NCBI RefSeq assembly: GCF_000949425.1
Contig: NZ_CP010976.1
Coordinates: forward strand, 3,720,001-3,784,000
Length of the DNA stretch: 64,000 bases
Direction of reading: 5' to 3'
From: Paenibacillus sp. IHBB 10380
Lineage (GTDB): Bacteria; Bacillota; Bacilli; Paenibacillales; Paenibacillaceae
Below, piece by piece: positions 16,451-24,659 of the stretch (its first letter is position 1; each line of letters starts with the position of its first letter). The position numbers and the translations under genes are program-made. A model generated the notes under the pieces. That model worked only from the letters and a program-made list of their open reading frames with translations. It searched no databases and was not told the DNA's origin.

Positions 16451-16863
16451 ACTTCTTCAATCAACCCGTTTACGTCACGGTCAAAACCGTTCATTTCCGT
16501 GATCCTTTCCATCAGGTTTCCAAACTCTCCTGGTAGCAACATTACACGCAATAACTTCTCTGCCCCTATTACACCGTAAGATTTTTGAATCTCTGCATTC
16601 TTTAGATCTGGAAAAGTCACACAAGCAACAACCAATTTCGAAAGATATTCATTCTGATCAACATCAGATGTATAAACGCCGCCCTTACCCTTCGTTTTCT
16701 TAGTTGCAGACTTTCTTAACTCTTGGTTCTCTTCCTCGCTGATCGAACGTAGTTTCCACTTCACTGGCTTATCATCTTTATCCTTGAACCTTGGAGATAC
16801 TGCAAATTCTTCTGCCACCTCAACTGCTACATTTTGCGCAAAAAACATACTTAAATCATTCAT
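16441..16863 (-). CDS. tail assembly chaperone, zero-frame product (XkdN-like)
   Basis: 140 residues, ATG with AGGAGG upstream. The middle RSISEEENQELRKSATKK and the acidic C-terminal end match XkdN-type chaperones of PBSX phages, always placed between tail tube and tape measure. The last codons form a -1 slippery site that gives a 202-residue longer form. Confidence 0.88.
   Translation of the reverse strand: MNDLSMFFAQNVAVEVAEEFAVSPRFKDKDDKPVKWKLRSISEEENQELRKSATKKTKGKGGVYTSDVDQNEYLSKLVVACVTFPDLKNAEIQKSYGVIGAEKLLRVMLLPGEFGNLMERITEMNGFDRDVNGLIEEVKN
16444..16450 (-). other. programmed -1 ribosomal frameshift site A_AAA_AAC
   Basis: The minus strand reads GTA AAA AAC TAA at the end of the chaperone gene. 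A_AAA_AAC fits the X_XXY_YYZ rule in the correct zero frame and stands directly before the stop codon. GAGGAGG 4-10 nt downstream on the minus strand is also present and could stimulate or pause ribosomes. Confidence 0.85.
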
Positions 16864-16886
16864 ACATAATTCCTCCTATTATTTTA

Positions 16887-17351
16887 TTAACCCAATGTTG
16901 GGGCTTTGAATTGGTCTAGCACATCTACATCGTCAAACGTAAAGTCAGCATCTTCTTCAAGTATTTCGCTTTCTGTATCGACTTTCGTCATGATCACACT
17001 ATCTAAGTTAACGCTTCTCAGAACTACAGTTTGCTTACCGATAGAGGATCCTCCATCCTCATTTACAACCGTGATATCAAAGTAGGTATCTTTACCTGTC
17101 TTGATATAGTCCAGCATCATTTGTCGGAAGCGAGAAGTAACATAATAGATCGTCATGCTTCCTGTGCCTGTCCAGCCATTAGCTTTATGCTGTGTTCCGC
17201 GTTTACCTAACATTTTTGCATCGGTTTTGTTTTTCTCAACGGTGGCTTCTAAAGTTTTAACGTAAAACATTTCTTCTACCTGACCATTGATCGTGGCGTA
17301 CGCTCGTCCCTCTTGTCCGCTGATCGTGTCTCCTGCTTTAAGAAATGACAT
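16887..17351 (-). CDS. tail tube (core) protein, XkdM-like
   Basis: 154 residues. DTISGQEGRAYATINGQVEE near the start and GKRGTQHKANGWTGTGSMTI are hallmarks of the XkdM/DUF2001 tail tube protein. It stacks inside the sheath. It follows the sheath gene by a 1-nt gap. Confidence 0.92.
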   Translation of the reverse strand: MSFLKAGDTISGQEGRAYATINGQVEEMFYVKTLEATVEKNKTDAKMLGKRGTQHKANGWTGTGSMTIYYVTSRFRQMMLDYIKTGKDTYFDITVVNEDGGSSIGKQTVVLRSVNLDSVIMTKVDTESEILEEDADFTFDDVDVLDQFKAPTLG

Positions 17352-17352
17352 A

Positions 17353-18669
17353 TTACTTCACCTTCAATCTAAAGTATATTTTTTCGATAGAATCTACTGG
17401 CTGAGGGAAGCTTTCTGCATATACTGAGTCAGATTCATCACCTTGAACAAATGTAATGTCGTTCTGTGCATCGAAATTTTGAATGGCGTTAATCTCTTGA
17501 TATTTATTAAATAAGCTGATTGATTCACTTCTTAGTAAATTACGGCCATCACTAGTATTGTCTATTTGACCAACATAGAATTTCTCAAATATCCTCTTAA
17601 TATCATTCGCTAAACCATCTAGTACCCTGATAACACGATTCTTTCTAAATCTTTTATCCTTTTTAACCGTGAAGCTGTGCAAAGTATTGATATCCTGTTC
17701 TACAATCGCTCTGCCATCACTTGCAGTAAATACAAACTCTCCAGCGTTTAAGGCTGCTATGATCTGACTGTTGGTGTAACGTGGTATAACGTCTACTGCA
17801 TCGTCATAAGCACTATAGGTGAGCGCTTCATTAACATTAGCTGCTGCTGTGGCTCCTGCCACCCACGCGACTGCTTGTGCGTTCGTTATTGTTGTGCCAT
17901 CGGATAAGATGACACCGTTTTTGACGCTTATCACGCCTTCGTAATCAGCCAGAGGGTAGCTCGGCATTACTACTTGTATGTTTTTGCCTTCATCTTCTTT
18001 CAGACGCTTAACAAAGGCTGTGTACACTGATTTCAGTTGTGCTTCATCGGTAGTAAGTCCAACGGTGTTGAAGTCTTGCAACTCAACTGCGGCAAGGAAT
18101 GCTGTGTGATCTGCATTTGTCACTGTGCCATTGGCACCACCTGTAAGCGGAAGCCCTGCTGTAACCGATAAGTTGCCTGTGTCGCTAAACACTACCCAAT
18201 CATTTGACTCAAGCCCTGAAATGCCTGAAACGATTTGCGTGTCTACTACTACTCCTGAAACGAGCGTATTAACGTCGAACTTATCAGGGTCATCTATGTT
18301 GGTCTGGATGATGACTGAAACATCATTGCCGCGCACGCCACTGTATTTAGCCGTTACAGTCAAATCAGTTAGTGTTGCGATAGCCTTAACGCCTTCGTTC
18401 AAACGATACAAGAGCAATGTCTTAGCTCGTTTAAGTGACTCTTTGACTAATAGTAATGAAGTATCTGTTATGTCATATCCAAGCGCGTCGAAGGTGTCGG
18501 CTCCTGACTCTACAGTAATAAGCTGTTTAGATGGCCCCCAAGGCAATGTAAGAGCTAATGCTGTAATGCCACGCTCCCCTAAAGTTCCAAGCGGTTTCGG
18601 CACTGAGCTAGTTTCGATATATACACCTGGTCTTACTTTGTTTTGAGTTACGAATGTTCCTCCAGCCAC
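17353..18669 (-). CDS. contractile tail sheath protein, XkdK-like
   Basis: 438 residues, GTG start. RPGVYIETSSVPKPLGTLGE near the N-terminus and the C-terminal KDKRFRKNRVIRVLDGLAND region are typical of the XkdK sheath family. Its presence defines the phage as a myovirus type with a contractile tail. Confidence 0.94.
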   Translation of the reverse strand: MAGGTFVTQNKVRPGVYIETSSVPKPLGTLGERGITALALTLPWGPSKQLITVESGADTFDALGYDITDTSLLLVKESLKRAKTLLLYRLNEGVKAIATLTDLTVTAKYSGVRGNDVSVIIQTNIDDPDKFDVNTLVSGVVVDTQIVSGISGLESNDWVVFSDTGNLSVTAGLPLTGGANGTVTNADHTAFLAAVELQDFNTVGLTTDEAQLKSVYTAFVKRLKEDEGKNIQVVMPSYPLADYEGVISVKNGVILSDGTTITNAQAVAWVAGATAAANVNEALTYSAYDDAVDVIPRYTNSQIIAALNAGEFVFTASDGRAIVEQDINTLHSFTVKKDKRFRKNRVIRVLDGLANDIKRIFEKFYVGQIDNTSDGRNLLRSESISLFNKYQEINAIQNFDAQNDITFVQGDESDSVYAESFPQPVDSIEKIYFRLKVK

Positions 18670-18670
18670 G

Positions 18671-18853
18671 TTACTTCACTTCCTTCTTTAAAAAAGTATT
18701 TGTGATCGCCTTAACCTCTTCAATCGTGTATGTCTTACCATCTTCTAAGAGTCCGTTCAGAACATCTTGATTCTCTGCGAACTTCTTAGATTCCGTAATC
18801 TGTGACTTGGTATACCCTTGGGTAACTACCGGCTTATCTTCAGCTTTAGCCAT
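18671..18853 (-). CDS. small protein upstream of the sheath gene, unknown
   Basis: 60 residues, start overlapping the XkdJ-like gene by 8 bp. The segment VTQGYTKSQITESKKFAENQ and the C-terminal TIEEVKAITNTFLKKEVK suggest a mainly helical protein. Small proteins of this type are often found before xkdK-like genes; their role is not known to me. Confidence 0.65.
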   Translation of the reverse strand: MAKAEDKPVVTQGYTKSQITESKKFAENQDVLNGLLEDGKTYTIEEVKAITNTFLKKEVK

Positions 18854-19271
18854 TTTTAATAAATCCCTCCTCAGTGAGAGTTTGCATTTTCGGTACAGCT
18901 TCTTTAGGTCTCATAATGTGGAAATCGTATGAGACGAAAAAGTGAAGCACACCGTCAATAATTTCGTGATTCATCTTAGACCCATGGTGTGGACCTGATA
19001 TCCATTCCAGTACGTCATATAACTTTTCAGCTACATCATGCATCTCCTTATTGGCATCTTCCACTGACAAAGGGAAGTAATGCACATCGAATGTGTGATA
19101 GCGTTTATAGCGTCTGCCAAACTCCTTATCCTGCGCGACGGGAAAAAGCTTAACAAAAAAGCAAGGCTCAACTAAGCCCTGCTTGATCTCTTCTTCATAA
19201 ATGGTTGCACTAGGAAAGCTCTGGCTCAACTTTAATATCACACCATCAAGCACATTGTTTATAGTTACCAT
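18846..19271 (-). CDS. tail terminator-like protein (XkdJ/DUF6838-like)
   Basis: 141 residues. FPSATIYEEEIKQGLVEPCF, then FDVHYFP, then VLEWISG match the small tail completion proteins encoded before the sheath gene in PBSX-type phages. It probably caps the tail tube. Confidence 0.75.
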   Translation of the reverse strand: MVTINNVLDGVILKLSQSFPSATIYEEEIKQGLVEPCFFVKLFPVAQDKEFGRRYKRYHTFDVHYFPLSVEDANKEMHDVAEKLYDVLEWISGPHHGSKMNHEIIDGVLHFFVSYDFHIMRPKEAVPKMQTLTEEGFIKNG

Positions 19272-19284
19272 GGCTTCACCTCTA

Positions 19285-19698
19285 TTAACCTCCTAGTAAT
19301 CTTTCGATAAATTCAACTTGCCTCATCTCAAGATATCTAGGTAATTCACGTTCTATTTCCTGCATAGATATCGTCGCCATGAATCGTCCAGATACCCAAC
19401 CAGTTAAGTCTTTACCAGTACGGTGACCATTCTCGATATAGCTTGCATATTCAAGGTTGTTGGATATCTCAACAACATACGCGTTCCCAACCTTTCTTAC
19501 CTCGCCAACCTTCCAACGCCTCCGTAGGTCGCCTGTATCCACAGGGGTACGCATCTTAATCTTTCCTTCAGCACGGTATGCCATTTCAAAAAGAAAATCA
19601 TGCATAAACTGATCTGCAAGGTTTCGATCTACTGCCCCTTTGAACCTAGCAGCCAATTGTTCTAGTTGAGAGAAGTCAAAGCTCCCTAAGCCTGACAT
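19285..19698 (-). CDS. HK97 gp10-like head-tail joining protein (XkdI-like)
   Basis: 137 residues. FLFEMAYRAEGKIKMRTPVD, then TGDLRRRW, and later the EYASYIENGHR motif are classic for the HK97-gp10/tail completion family. It belongs to the neck module with the three genes upstream. Confidence 0.88.
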   Translation of the reverse strand: MSGLGSFDFSQLEQLAARFKGAVDRNLADQFMHDFLFEMAYRAEGKIKMRTPVDTGDLRRRWKVGEVRKVGNAYVVEISNNLEYASYIENGHRTGKDLTGWVSGRFMATISMQEIERELPRYLEMRQVEFIERLLGG

Positions 19699-20054
19699 TA
19701 GGCTTTATCCTTACGCTGTAAACTAACTTCTTGGTGTGTTGAGTAGGGGAAAGGTTCTCCAGCCACGTATAGGTGTGCTAGAGTCCCACGCGTTACGTTA
19801 ATAGTGTCACCTTGCTTGATCTCTATGTCAGGTGAGATAAAAAGCTTTGTTTCGTACGAGATGTTGTTGGATGATTCGGTTTGTCCATTACTACCTAAGG
19901 CCTTTTGAGAGATTCGGCAAGGCGTGTCCGCATGAACCATTTGAAGTTCTTGCTTAGTGCTTCCATTTGGCTGTTTAACGGGCCCATATCGACTAATTGT
20001 ACATTTGTCCTCGTATAACTTCTCTATTGCCCTACGTTGCCTTCTTACGTTCAT
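19698..20054 (-). CDS. head-tail stopper-like protein (YqbH/XkdH-like)
   Basis: 118 residues. YEDKCTISRYGPVKQPNGST opening and the C-terminal GEPFPYSTHQEVSLQRKD are typical of DUF3599/YqbH neck proteins. It overlaps the gp10-like gene by 1 nt. Confidence 0.82.
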   Translation of the reverse strand: MNVRRQRRAIEKLYEDKCTISRYGPVKQPNGSTKQELQMVHADTPCRISQKALGSNGQTESSNNISYETKLFISPDIEIKQGDTINVTRGTLAHLYVAGEPFPYSTHQEVSLQRKDKA

Positions 20055-20432
20055 TTACCACACCACCCTGCGATAGCGTACTAGGTCGTTGTGGTGACCT
20101 ATCATTGCCGTTTGGACAGCAGAGCCAATTGAACCATTCGATCCCGAACCAGCAGCTACTGAAGTGTCACCGATCTTCACTGTTTCCCCACCACCTAAGA
20201 AGTCGTCTAACTCTTCGATGTGGCCTTGTTGTGCAGAAAAGGCACCCATTGTAATGGATGCCCATGTGTATAGTAGTGCTTCAGGTATCTGACTGATCGA
20301 TGAACAATTAATATAATTCATGATGTGATATCCAGCCTCGTCAATATAGGAACTCATGAGAAGGTCATGCTTTTCTGGTAGGTTCCAACGCCGCTTAATG
20401 ATTGCTTCTACCTTTTCGGTGAGCTCATCCAT
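20055..20432 (-). CDS. head-tail connector protein (YqbG/XkdG-position, DUF3199-like)
   Basis: 125 residues. Helical N-terminal part typical of gp6-type adaptors (VEAIIKRRWNLPEKHD, SISQIPEALLYTWASI) and a Gly/Ser-rich linker (about 95-108). It forms the adaptor ring under the portal. Confidence 0.75.
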   Translation of the reverse strand: MDELTEKVEAIIKRRWNLPEKHDLLMSSYIDEAGYHIMNYINCSSISQIPEALLYTWASITMGAFSAQQGHIEELDDFLGGGETVKIGDTSVAAGSGSNGSIGSAVQTAMIGHHNDLVRYRRVVW

Positions 20433-20462
20433 ACTTTAGCCCTCCTAAGAGAGCAGGGGTTA

Positions 20463-20729
20463 TTAAACCGCTGCCGCTTTTTCTAATATAATTGCAAGGA
20501 TGTCCTCTTTCTTGGTCGCCTTACCCAGATCGATTTCTTTTGACTTGGCATATTCCCTGAGTTCGTCTAGGCTCATTTCAGAAATGTTAGTCTCGATAGG
20601 TTGTTCCATGTTTTCAATAGCCTTCAACCCAATCAAACGCTCAGCATCTTCAATGTTCAATTCTATTTCTCCGGATGCAAGAATAACCCCAGCATGAAGC
20701 ACCGGGGCAATGATATTATATTTTTTCAT
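20463..20729 (-). CDS. YqbF-like small protein with Rho/SAP-like helical motif
   Basis: 88 residues. Strand-rich first half (VLHAGVILASGEIELN), then MSLDELREYAKSKEIDLGKA, then KKEDILAIILE, the helix-extended-helix motif seen in YqbF and the Rho N-terminus. It lies between the capsid gene and the connectors, as in skin. Confidence 0.75.
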   Translation of the reverse strand: MKKYNIIAPVLHAGVILASGEIELNIEDAERLIGLKAIENMEQPIETNISEMSLDELREYAKSKEIDLGKATKKEDILAIILEKAAAV

Positions 20730-20741
20730 CTCTTTTCCTCC

Positions 20742-21734
20742 TTAGACCGTTAGGCGATAAACTTCGCTCGGTTTTTTAATACCTACAAACGCCGATTCAC
20801 CAACATAAATTTCTTCGGATGGTGGTGGTCCTTCTTTGACAATTGGTAACACGTAGATACCAGGTTCGAAATTCTTCTCTACTGTCGGTCCGTGTACTGT
20901 GATAATTGGCTGTGCGCCTAGTAACACAACTGTACGCGCTTGTAATAGGCGGGTTGGAGTTTCACCCTCTACCGAGATCTGATCATCATTAACGCGGATG
21001 ACAATAGGGGCATCAGCAATTTGCGTGATCAACGCTTCAACTTGTGCCCGTGAAGGCAACATTGAGTTATTAACCCCGAAAATAGCGCCTCTCACTTGTT
21101 GATTAAGAGTGATGTCCATAAGAGCATCGCCCGACATATCGATGTAGCGTGGAGCCACACCGGCATTTTTATCTTTGTATGCTTTTACCGCAACTCTTAA
21201 ATCATCAATCGGTGTGGATGTAGCTCGGTTAGTCCAAGGTGTTGTAACTGCCACCTTTGGAACCAATCCAAAGTTTACATCTACTTTAATATTGTTTTGA
21301 GATGTAAAGGTGATAATACCCTCGTACAAAGCTTGTGCTCGCAACCATTCCTCTGCATCATTAACACCTTCGATCAATCTATCAGTTTGATCGTAAATTC
21401 GTTGGATTGCTCGTTCGCGCTCGTTATTAACTCGTGGATTGGTGAACTTAAGCTGTTCGCGTTCATCGATTCGGATACCGTGTTGAATCTTTGCCACATC
21501 CTGCGTAACTGTCTTGAGTCCTTGTTTGTCACGCAAAGGCGCGCCTGAATTCCAACCTGTAATAGCAGCACTAGGAGCATACGTTTGAGTAAATACATCA
21601 TAGTCAAAGCTAAGATCGTAAGTTGTATCAAACTCACTAAGTGCTTTAAGTAAATATTGACGTGGCATAAGCCTATTTTCTACGTACCCCAAAAATTGCG
21701 GCTGTTTAAATTGATCAAGAGATAAAATTCCCAT
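20742..21734 (-). CDS. major capsid protein (phage E-type, HK97 fold)
   Basis: 330 residues. FKQPQFLGYVENRLMPRQYL near the N-terminus and the central region with VNDAEEWLRAQAL followed by a beta-rich C-terminal half match the gpE family of major capsid proteins. It follows the decoration and scaffold genes in the usual order. No cleavage protease is encoded nearby. Confidence 0.88.
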   Translation of the reverse strand: MGILSLDQFKQPQFLGYVENRLMPRQYLLKALSEFDTTYDLSFDYDVFTQTYAPSAAITGWNSGAPLRDKQGLKTVTQDVAKIQHGIRIDEREQLKFTNPRVNNERERAIQRIYDQTDRLIEGVNDAEEWLRAQALYEGIITFTSQNNIKVDVNFGLVPKVAVTTPWTNRATSTPIDDLRVAVKAYKDKNAGVAPRYIDMSGDALMDITLNQQVRGAIFGVNNSMLPSRAQVEALITQIADAPIVIRVNDDQISVEGETPTRLLQARTVVLLGAQPIITVHGPTVEKNFEPGIYVLPIVKEGPPPSEEIYVGESAFVGIKKPSEVYRLTV

Positions 21735-21760
21735 TATTTATTTCACCCTTCCTTTTCTGT

Positions 21761-22114
21761 TTAGAAGTAGCGGTAACGTGGTCCCGCCGTTGTTTTGAAT
21801 TTTTCTGTAACACCTGTGAGTTTACTTGCAACAACAAGAGCCTCTTCCCAAGCACCTACAATGACAGTTTCTTGAGCAGACGCAATAAACACATCGTGAT
21901 TAGTCAGGTATGGTTTGCCTACATCTGCATCATCCCATGGTTTGCATAGGCTGTTTGCCCCCATCGATACAGCGGTACCAGCTTTAACCATTGCCCCTGC
22001 TGTAAACTTCGAACCGTCCAACGTAAGCCCTGCAACCTTCGCAATAGATCCGTTAACGGTATATAAAATTTCCACTTGCGAACCATATTCTTTAACTCTT
22101 GGATTCAAATTCAT
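21761..22114 (-). CDS. head decoration-like protein
   Basis: 117 residues with a small beta-rich fold: GSIAKVAGLTLDGSKFTAGA and PYLTNHDVFIAS. Position between scaffold and major capsid plus the pattern resemble phage lambda gpD-type head decoration proteins. Confidence 0.7.
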   Translation of the reverse strand: MNLNPRVKEYGSQVEILYTVNGSIAKVAGLTLDGSKFTAGAMVKAGTAVSMGANSLCKPWDDADVGKPYLTNHDVFIASAQETVIVGAWEEALVVASKLTGVTEKFKTTAGPRYRYF

Positions 22115-22116
22115 TG

Positions 22117-22710
22117 TTATTCACTACCTTTCTGGTTTCTTTGTTCTGCAAATGACTTTCCGACTGCATATCCTTCTGTTGGCGCTTCTGTCTTTGCGCT
22201 GCCTTCTGGTGGCTTGGCACCTTTAAACATCGGTGCTGTTTCTTCCTTTTTCTCAGCAAACAAAAAAGCCTTCGATTCACGAAGACTCTTGATCTGTTCG
22301 TCCAGTCCTGATTTAACATTACCGGAGTCATCTAATTCAATTTTCCCTCGATCTAGCAATCCAGCGACTAAATCAGGATCGTGTGTATCAGAAGCAAGCG
22401 CCAGCTTTAACGCTGTGTTGATTCTTAATGTCTTTACCTCAGCTTCGTACTTCTCGGATGCAATTTTGTTATCATCCTGCAGCTTCGTGATCTGCTCTTT
22501 CAGCTCCTCACTGGTTCCTGCTGTTGTCTTGAGCACTTCAAGTTGCTTCTCGTTTTCCTTTACAGTTCCTTTAAGTGTCTTATTCTCCTCGGACACCTCT
22601 TCGAAGCGATGTTTAGGAATATACGTCTTAAGTTCTTCCTGTGAAGCATTTGCTGCTTTTGTGGCTTGCTCCTCACTAATTCCTAATGCTATAAATTGGT
22701 CCTTGTTCAT
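22117..22710 (-). CDS. scaffold protein (GP20/DUF4355-like)
   Basis: 197 residues from the ATG at 22710, chosen for its GGAGGG site. A long central coiled coil rich in Lys/Glu (about 40-120), then ALKLALASDTHDPDLVAGLL and a disordered Pro/Ala-rich end. This is the standard layout of scaffold proteins that direct capsid assembly and then leave. Confidence 0.82.
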   Translation of the reverse strand: MNKDQFIALGISEEQATKAANASQEELKTYIPKHRFEEVSEENKTLKGTVKENEKQLEVLKTTAGTSEELKEQITKLQDDNKIASEKYEAEVKTLRINTALKLALASDTHDPDLVAGLLDRGKIELDDSGNVKSGLDEQIKSLRESKAFLFAEKKEETAPMFKGAKPPEGSAKTEAPTEGYAVGKSFAEQRNQKGSE

Positions 22711-22810
22711 ATTCTTTCCCTCCATCTTCGCTTTTGTATCCCGGTCTCGTCCGGTGATGGCCGCCCTGTTATATGCCATACGACAGGGCAGAGTCTTTAG
22801 TAGACATAAT

Positions 22811-22848
22811 AAAAAGCACCCCTACCAGTTATGGTTGAAAGTGCTTTA
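22811..22848 (-). terminator. intrinsic terminator upstream of the scaffold gene
   Basis: AAAGCAC (22813-22819) pairs with GTGCTTT (22841-22847); on the minus strand TTTTTATT follows. It would partly uncouple the terminase-portal genes from the capsid genes. Confidence 0.6.
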
Positions 22849-23079
22849 TTTGAAGAATTGTTCTAAATCTATTTCGGATTTCACATAGACCGCATTCACG
22901 TAATAGTCATTATGGACAGTAACCGAGGATTCGCCGAGTTTGTAATATTGAACTTTACTATCATCAACATCATGTAATAGTTCCTTTTTAATTAGCCCTG
23001 GAATCTTCTTTTCAAAAGCAAAACATTGTTTTTCAAAGATAGCCTCGTCTGCTTGATTACATATGTTGTATTCAATCAT
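22846..23079 (-). CDS. small protein between minor head and scaffold genes, unknown
   Basis: 77 residues from ATG 23079 (GGAGG 7 nt upstream; an in-frame TTG at 23085 would overlap the upstream stop). CFAFEKKIPGLIKKELLHDV then a strand-rich C-terminal part with YYVNAVYVKSEIDLEQFF. No family recognised. Confidence 0.6.
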   Translation of the reverse strand: MIEYNICNQADEAIFEKQCFAFEKKIPGLIKKELLHDVDDSKVQYYKLGESSVTVHNDYYVNAVYVKSEIDLEQFFK

Positions 23080-23081
23080 GG

Positions 23082-24659
23082 TCAATCCTCCAATCCTAAG
23101 GATTTATTAACTTGCTTGTTCACCGTCTGTGAGCTCCTGATTATATCTGTGTATGAGTCCGTCTCATTGAGTCCGTATTTCTTTTTCTTATGAGCTATCA
23201 ATTCCTCAAAGGTTTGATTCGGACGTGTTTCATTTAATGTGTCTGCACCTACTCTATCACTCATCATTGACCGCGCTTCAGTCCTGTATTTATTCCTTAA
23301 GGAGTGCGCTTGGATAGCTTGTTCCTTAATACTTTTACTTGTGTTTAGTTTATTTGGGATATTTTTATCATGATGCATATACCACTCTCTTACTTCCTTA
23401 TCCCCAAACATACCGTAAAAGGATTTTCGATAATCTTTAGAGTTCAAAACTTTTTGTTTTTGACCTTTTAATGTGTTCCATTTCTCACTATTAGTATACT
23501 TTAAATCTTGATATTCAACAAAGTTTTTCGCTCCCAAGTCTTTGCCAAATATACGTTTATATTTATCGTACTCTTTCTTATCATTAGCTTCATTAGTAGC
23601 TTTCTTTTTCATGGTCTCTACTTCGTCTTTGCCGTATTTATCTACAACATGTTTTTGATACCATTCTTCATACTTCATATCAGCAGGTACATTATAGGTG
23701 CTACCGTCAGGATCACGTGCAATCCGTTCGCCAACACTCTCATCATCAAAGGATGCAACAGTCGTTGTACGGCATCGTGGATGAAAGGGAGGATAATTAA
23801 CATTAACTTCTCTTTCAGACAATAGAAACACCTTTCCATCCATACTACGACAGATAGAGCTTGTCCGAAGATCCAGTGTTGCCAATACCTCGTATCGCTT
23901 AACAACACCACTTTCTTTATACCCCTCCGCTGTTGCTTGACCAGCGAAAAAAGCACTCTCGGTCTGAATCAATCGTTCCGCATTAGAGCGTGATACATCA
24001 AATCGTCCCATCATGTCTTTTACCATGCGGTCAATTGAATCACCACGGATAAACGACTGTGAAAGCTTAGTGGATAACTCTTGTCTAAGCTTAGTTCTAT
24101 CACCCCAAATCCTTTGTGACCAGTTGTTACCATCTAGCTGAGCACCTAATACAGCAATCAACCCGGTTTGCTCTATAGCAGCAAAAGGAACGCCCATTCC
24201 AACTCCGGTCTGGACTGCATGGAGTGTGCGGTAATAAGTATCTGTATAGACATCCCCAAGTAGTTTCTCCGTACTTTGTTGACGGCTTCCTACCAATATC
24301 TCAACCTGCTGGTTGATCTGAGTTTGTAACGCCTCTAGCCGAGTCACACGAGTCTTATAGTAAACATTATTTAACTCTTGTGTCCATTTGCCATCTACAT
24401 TATCTTTTGCTTTCTCGGTAAATTCTTCTAGAGTCATTTTAAACTCTTTCAATTCGCCCTTAGTTAGCTGCTTACGAGCTTCCGCCATCGTAACTTCATT
24501 GTTGGTCGCATAGCGTTGATAGAAGACCTCAATGTCTCTTTGCATGCTCTTCATAGCTCTGTCGTATTCTTTGCGTTGTGCAACCTCAAAAGCATCTGCC
24601 TTTATAAATTGGCGACGAGCTATCTGCTCACTCCGCTTTTTCCAGTAGTCTGGCTTCAT
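23082..24659 (-). CDS. minor head protein (SPP1 gp7 / Mu gpF family) with C-terminal extension
   Basis: 525 residues. The head morphogenesis domain is visible at about 200-320: IQTESAFFAGQATAEGYKES, then TSSICRSMDGKVF and PPFHPRCRTTT with its conserved Cys and His. A further 190 residues, rich in Lys/Tyr/Asn (from about 335), extend past the usual domain. The start overlaps the portal stop by 4 bp. The Mu-F domain assists DNA packaging and capsid maturation; the extension is unassigned. Confidence 0.85.
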   Translation of the reverse strand: MKPDYWKKRSEQIARRQFIKADAFEVAQRKEYDRAMKSMQRDIEVFYQRYATNNEVTMAEARKQLTKGELKEFKMTLEEFTEKAKDNVDGKWTQELNNVYYKTRVTRLEALQTQINQQVEILVGSRQQSTEKLLGDVYTDTYYRTLHAVQTGVGMGVPFAAIEQTGLIAVLGAQLDGNNWSQRIWGDRTKLRQELSTKLSQSFIRGDSIDRMVKDMMGRFDVSRSNAERLIQTESAFFAGQATAEGYKESGVVKRYEVLATLDLRTSSICRSMDGKVFLLSEREVNVNYPPFHPRCRTTTVASFDDESVGERIARDPDGSTYNVPADMKYEEWYQKHVVDKYGKDEVETMKKKATNEANDKKEYDKYKRIFGKDLGAKNFVEYQDLKYTNSEKWNTLKGQKQKVLNSKDYRKSFYGMFGDKEVREWYMHHDKNIPNKLNTSKSIKEQAIQAHSLRNKYRTEARSMMSDRVGADTLNETRPNQTFEELIAHKKKKYGLNETDSYTDIIRSSQTVNKQVNKSLGLED

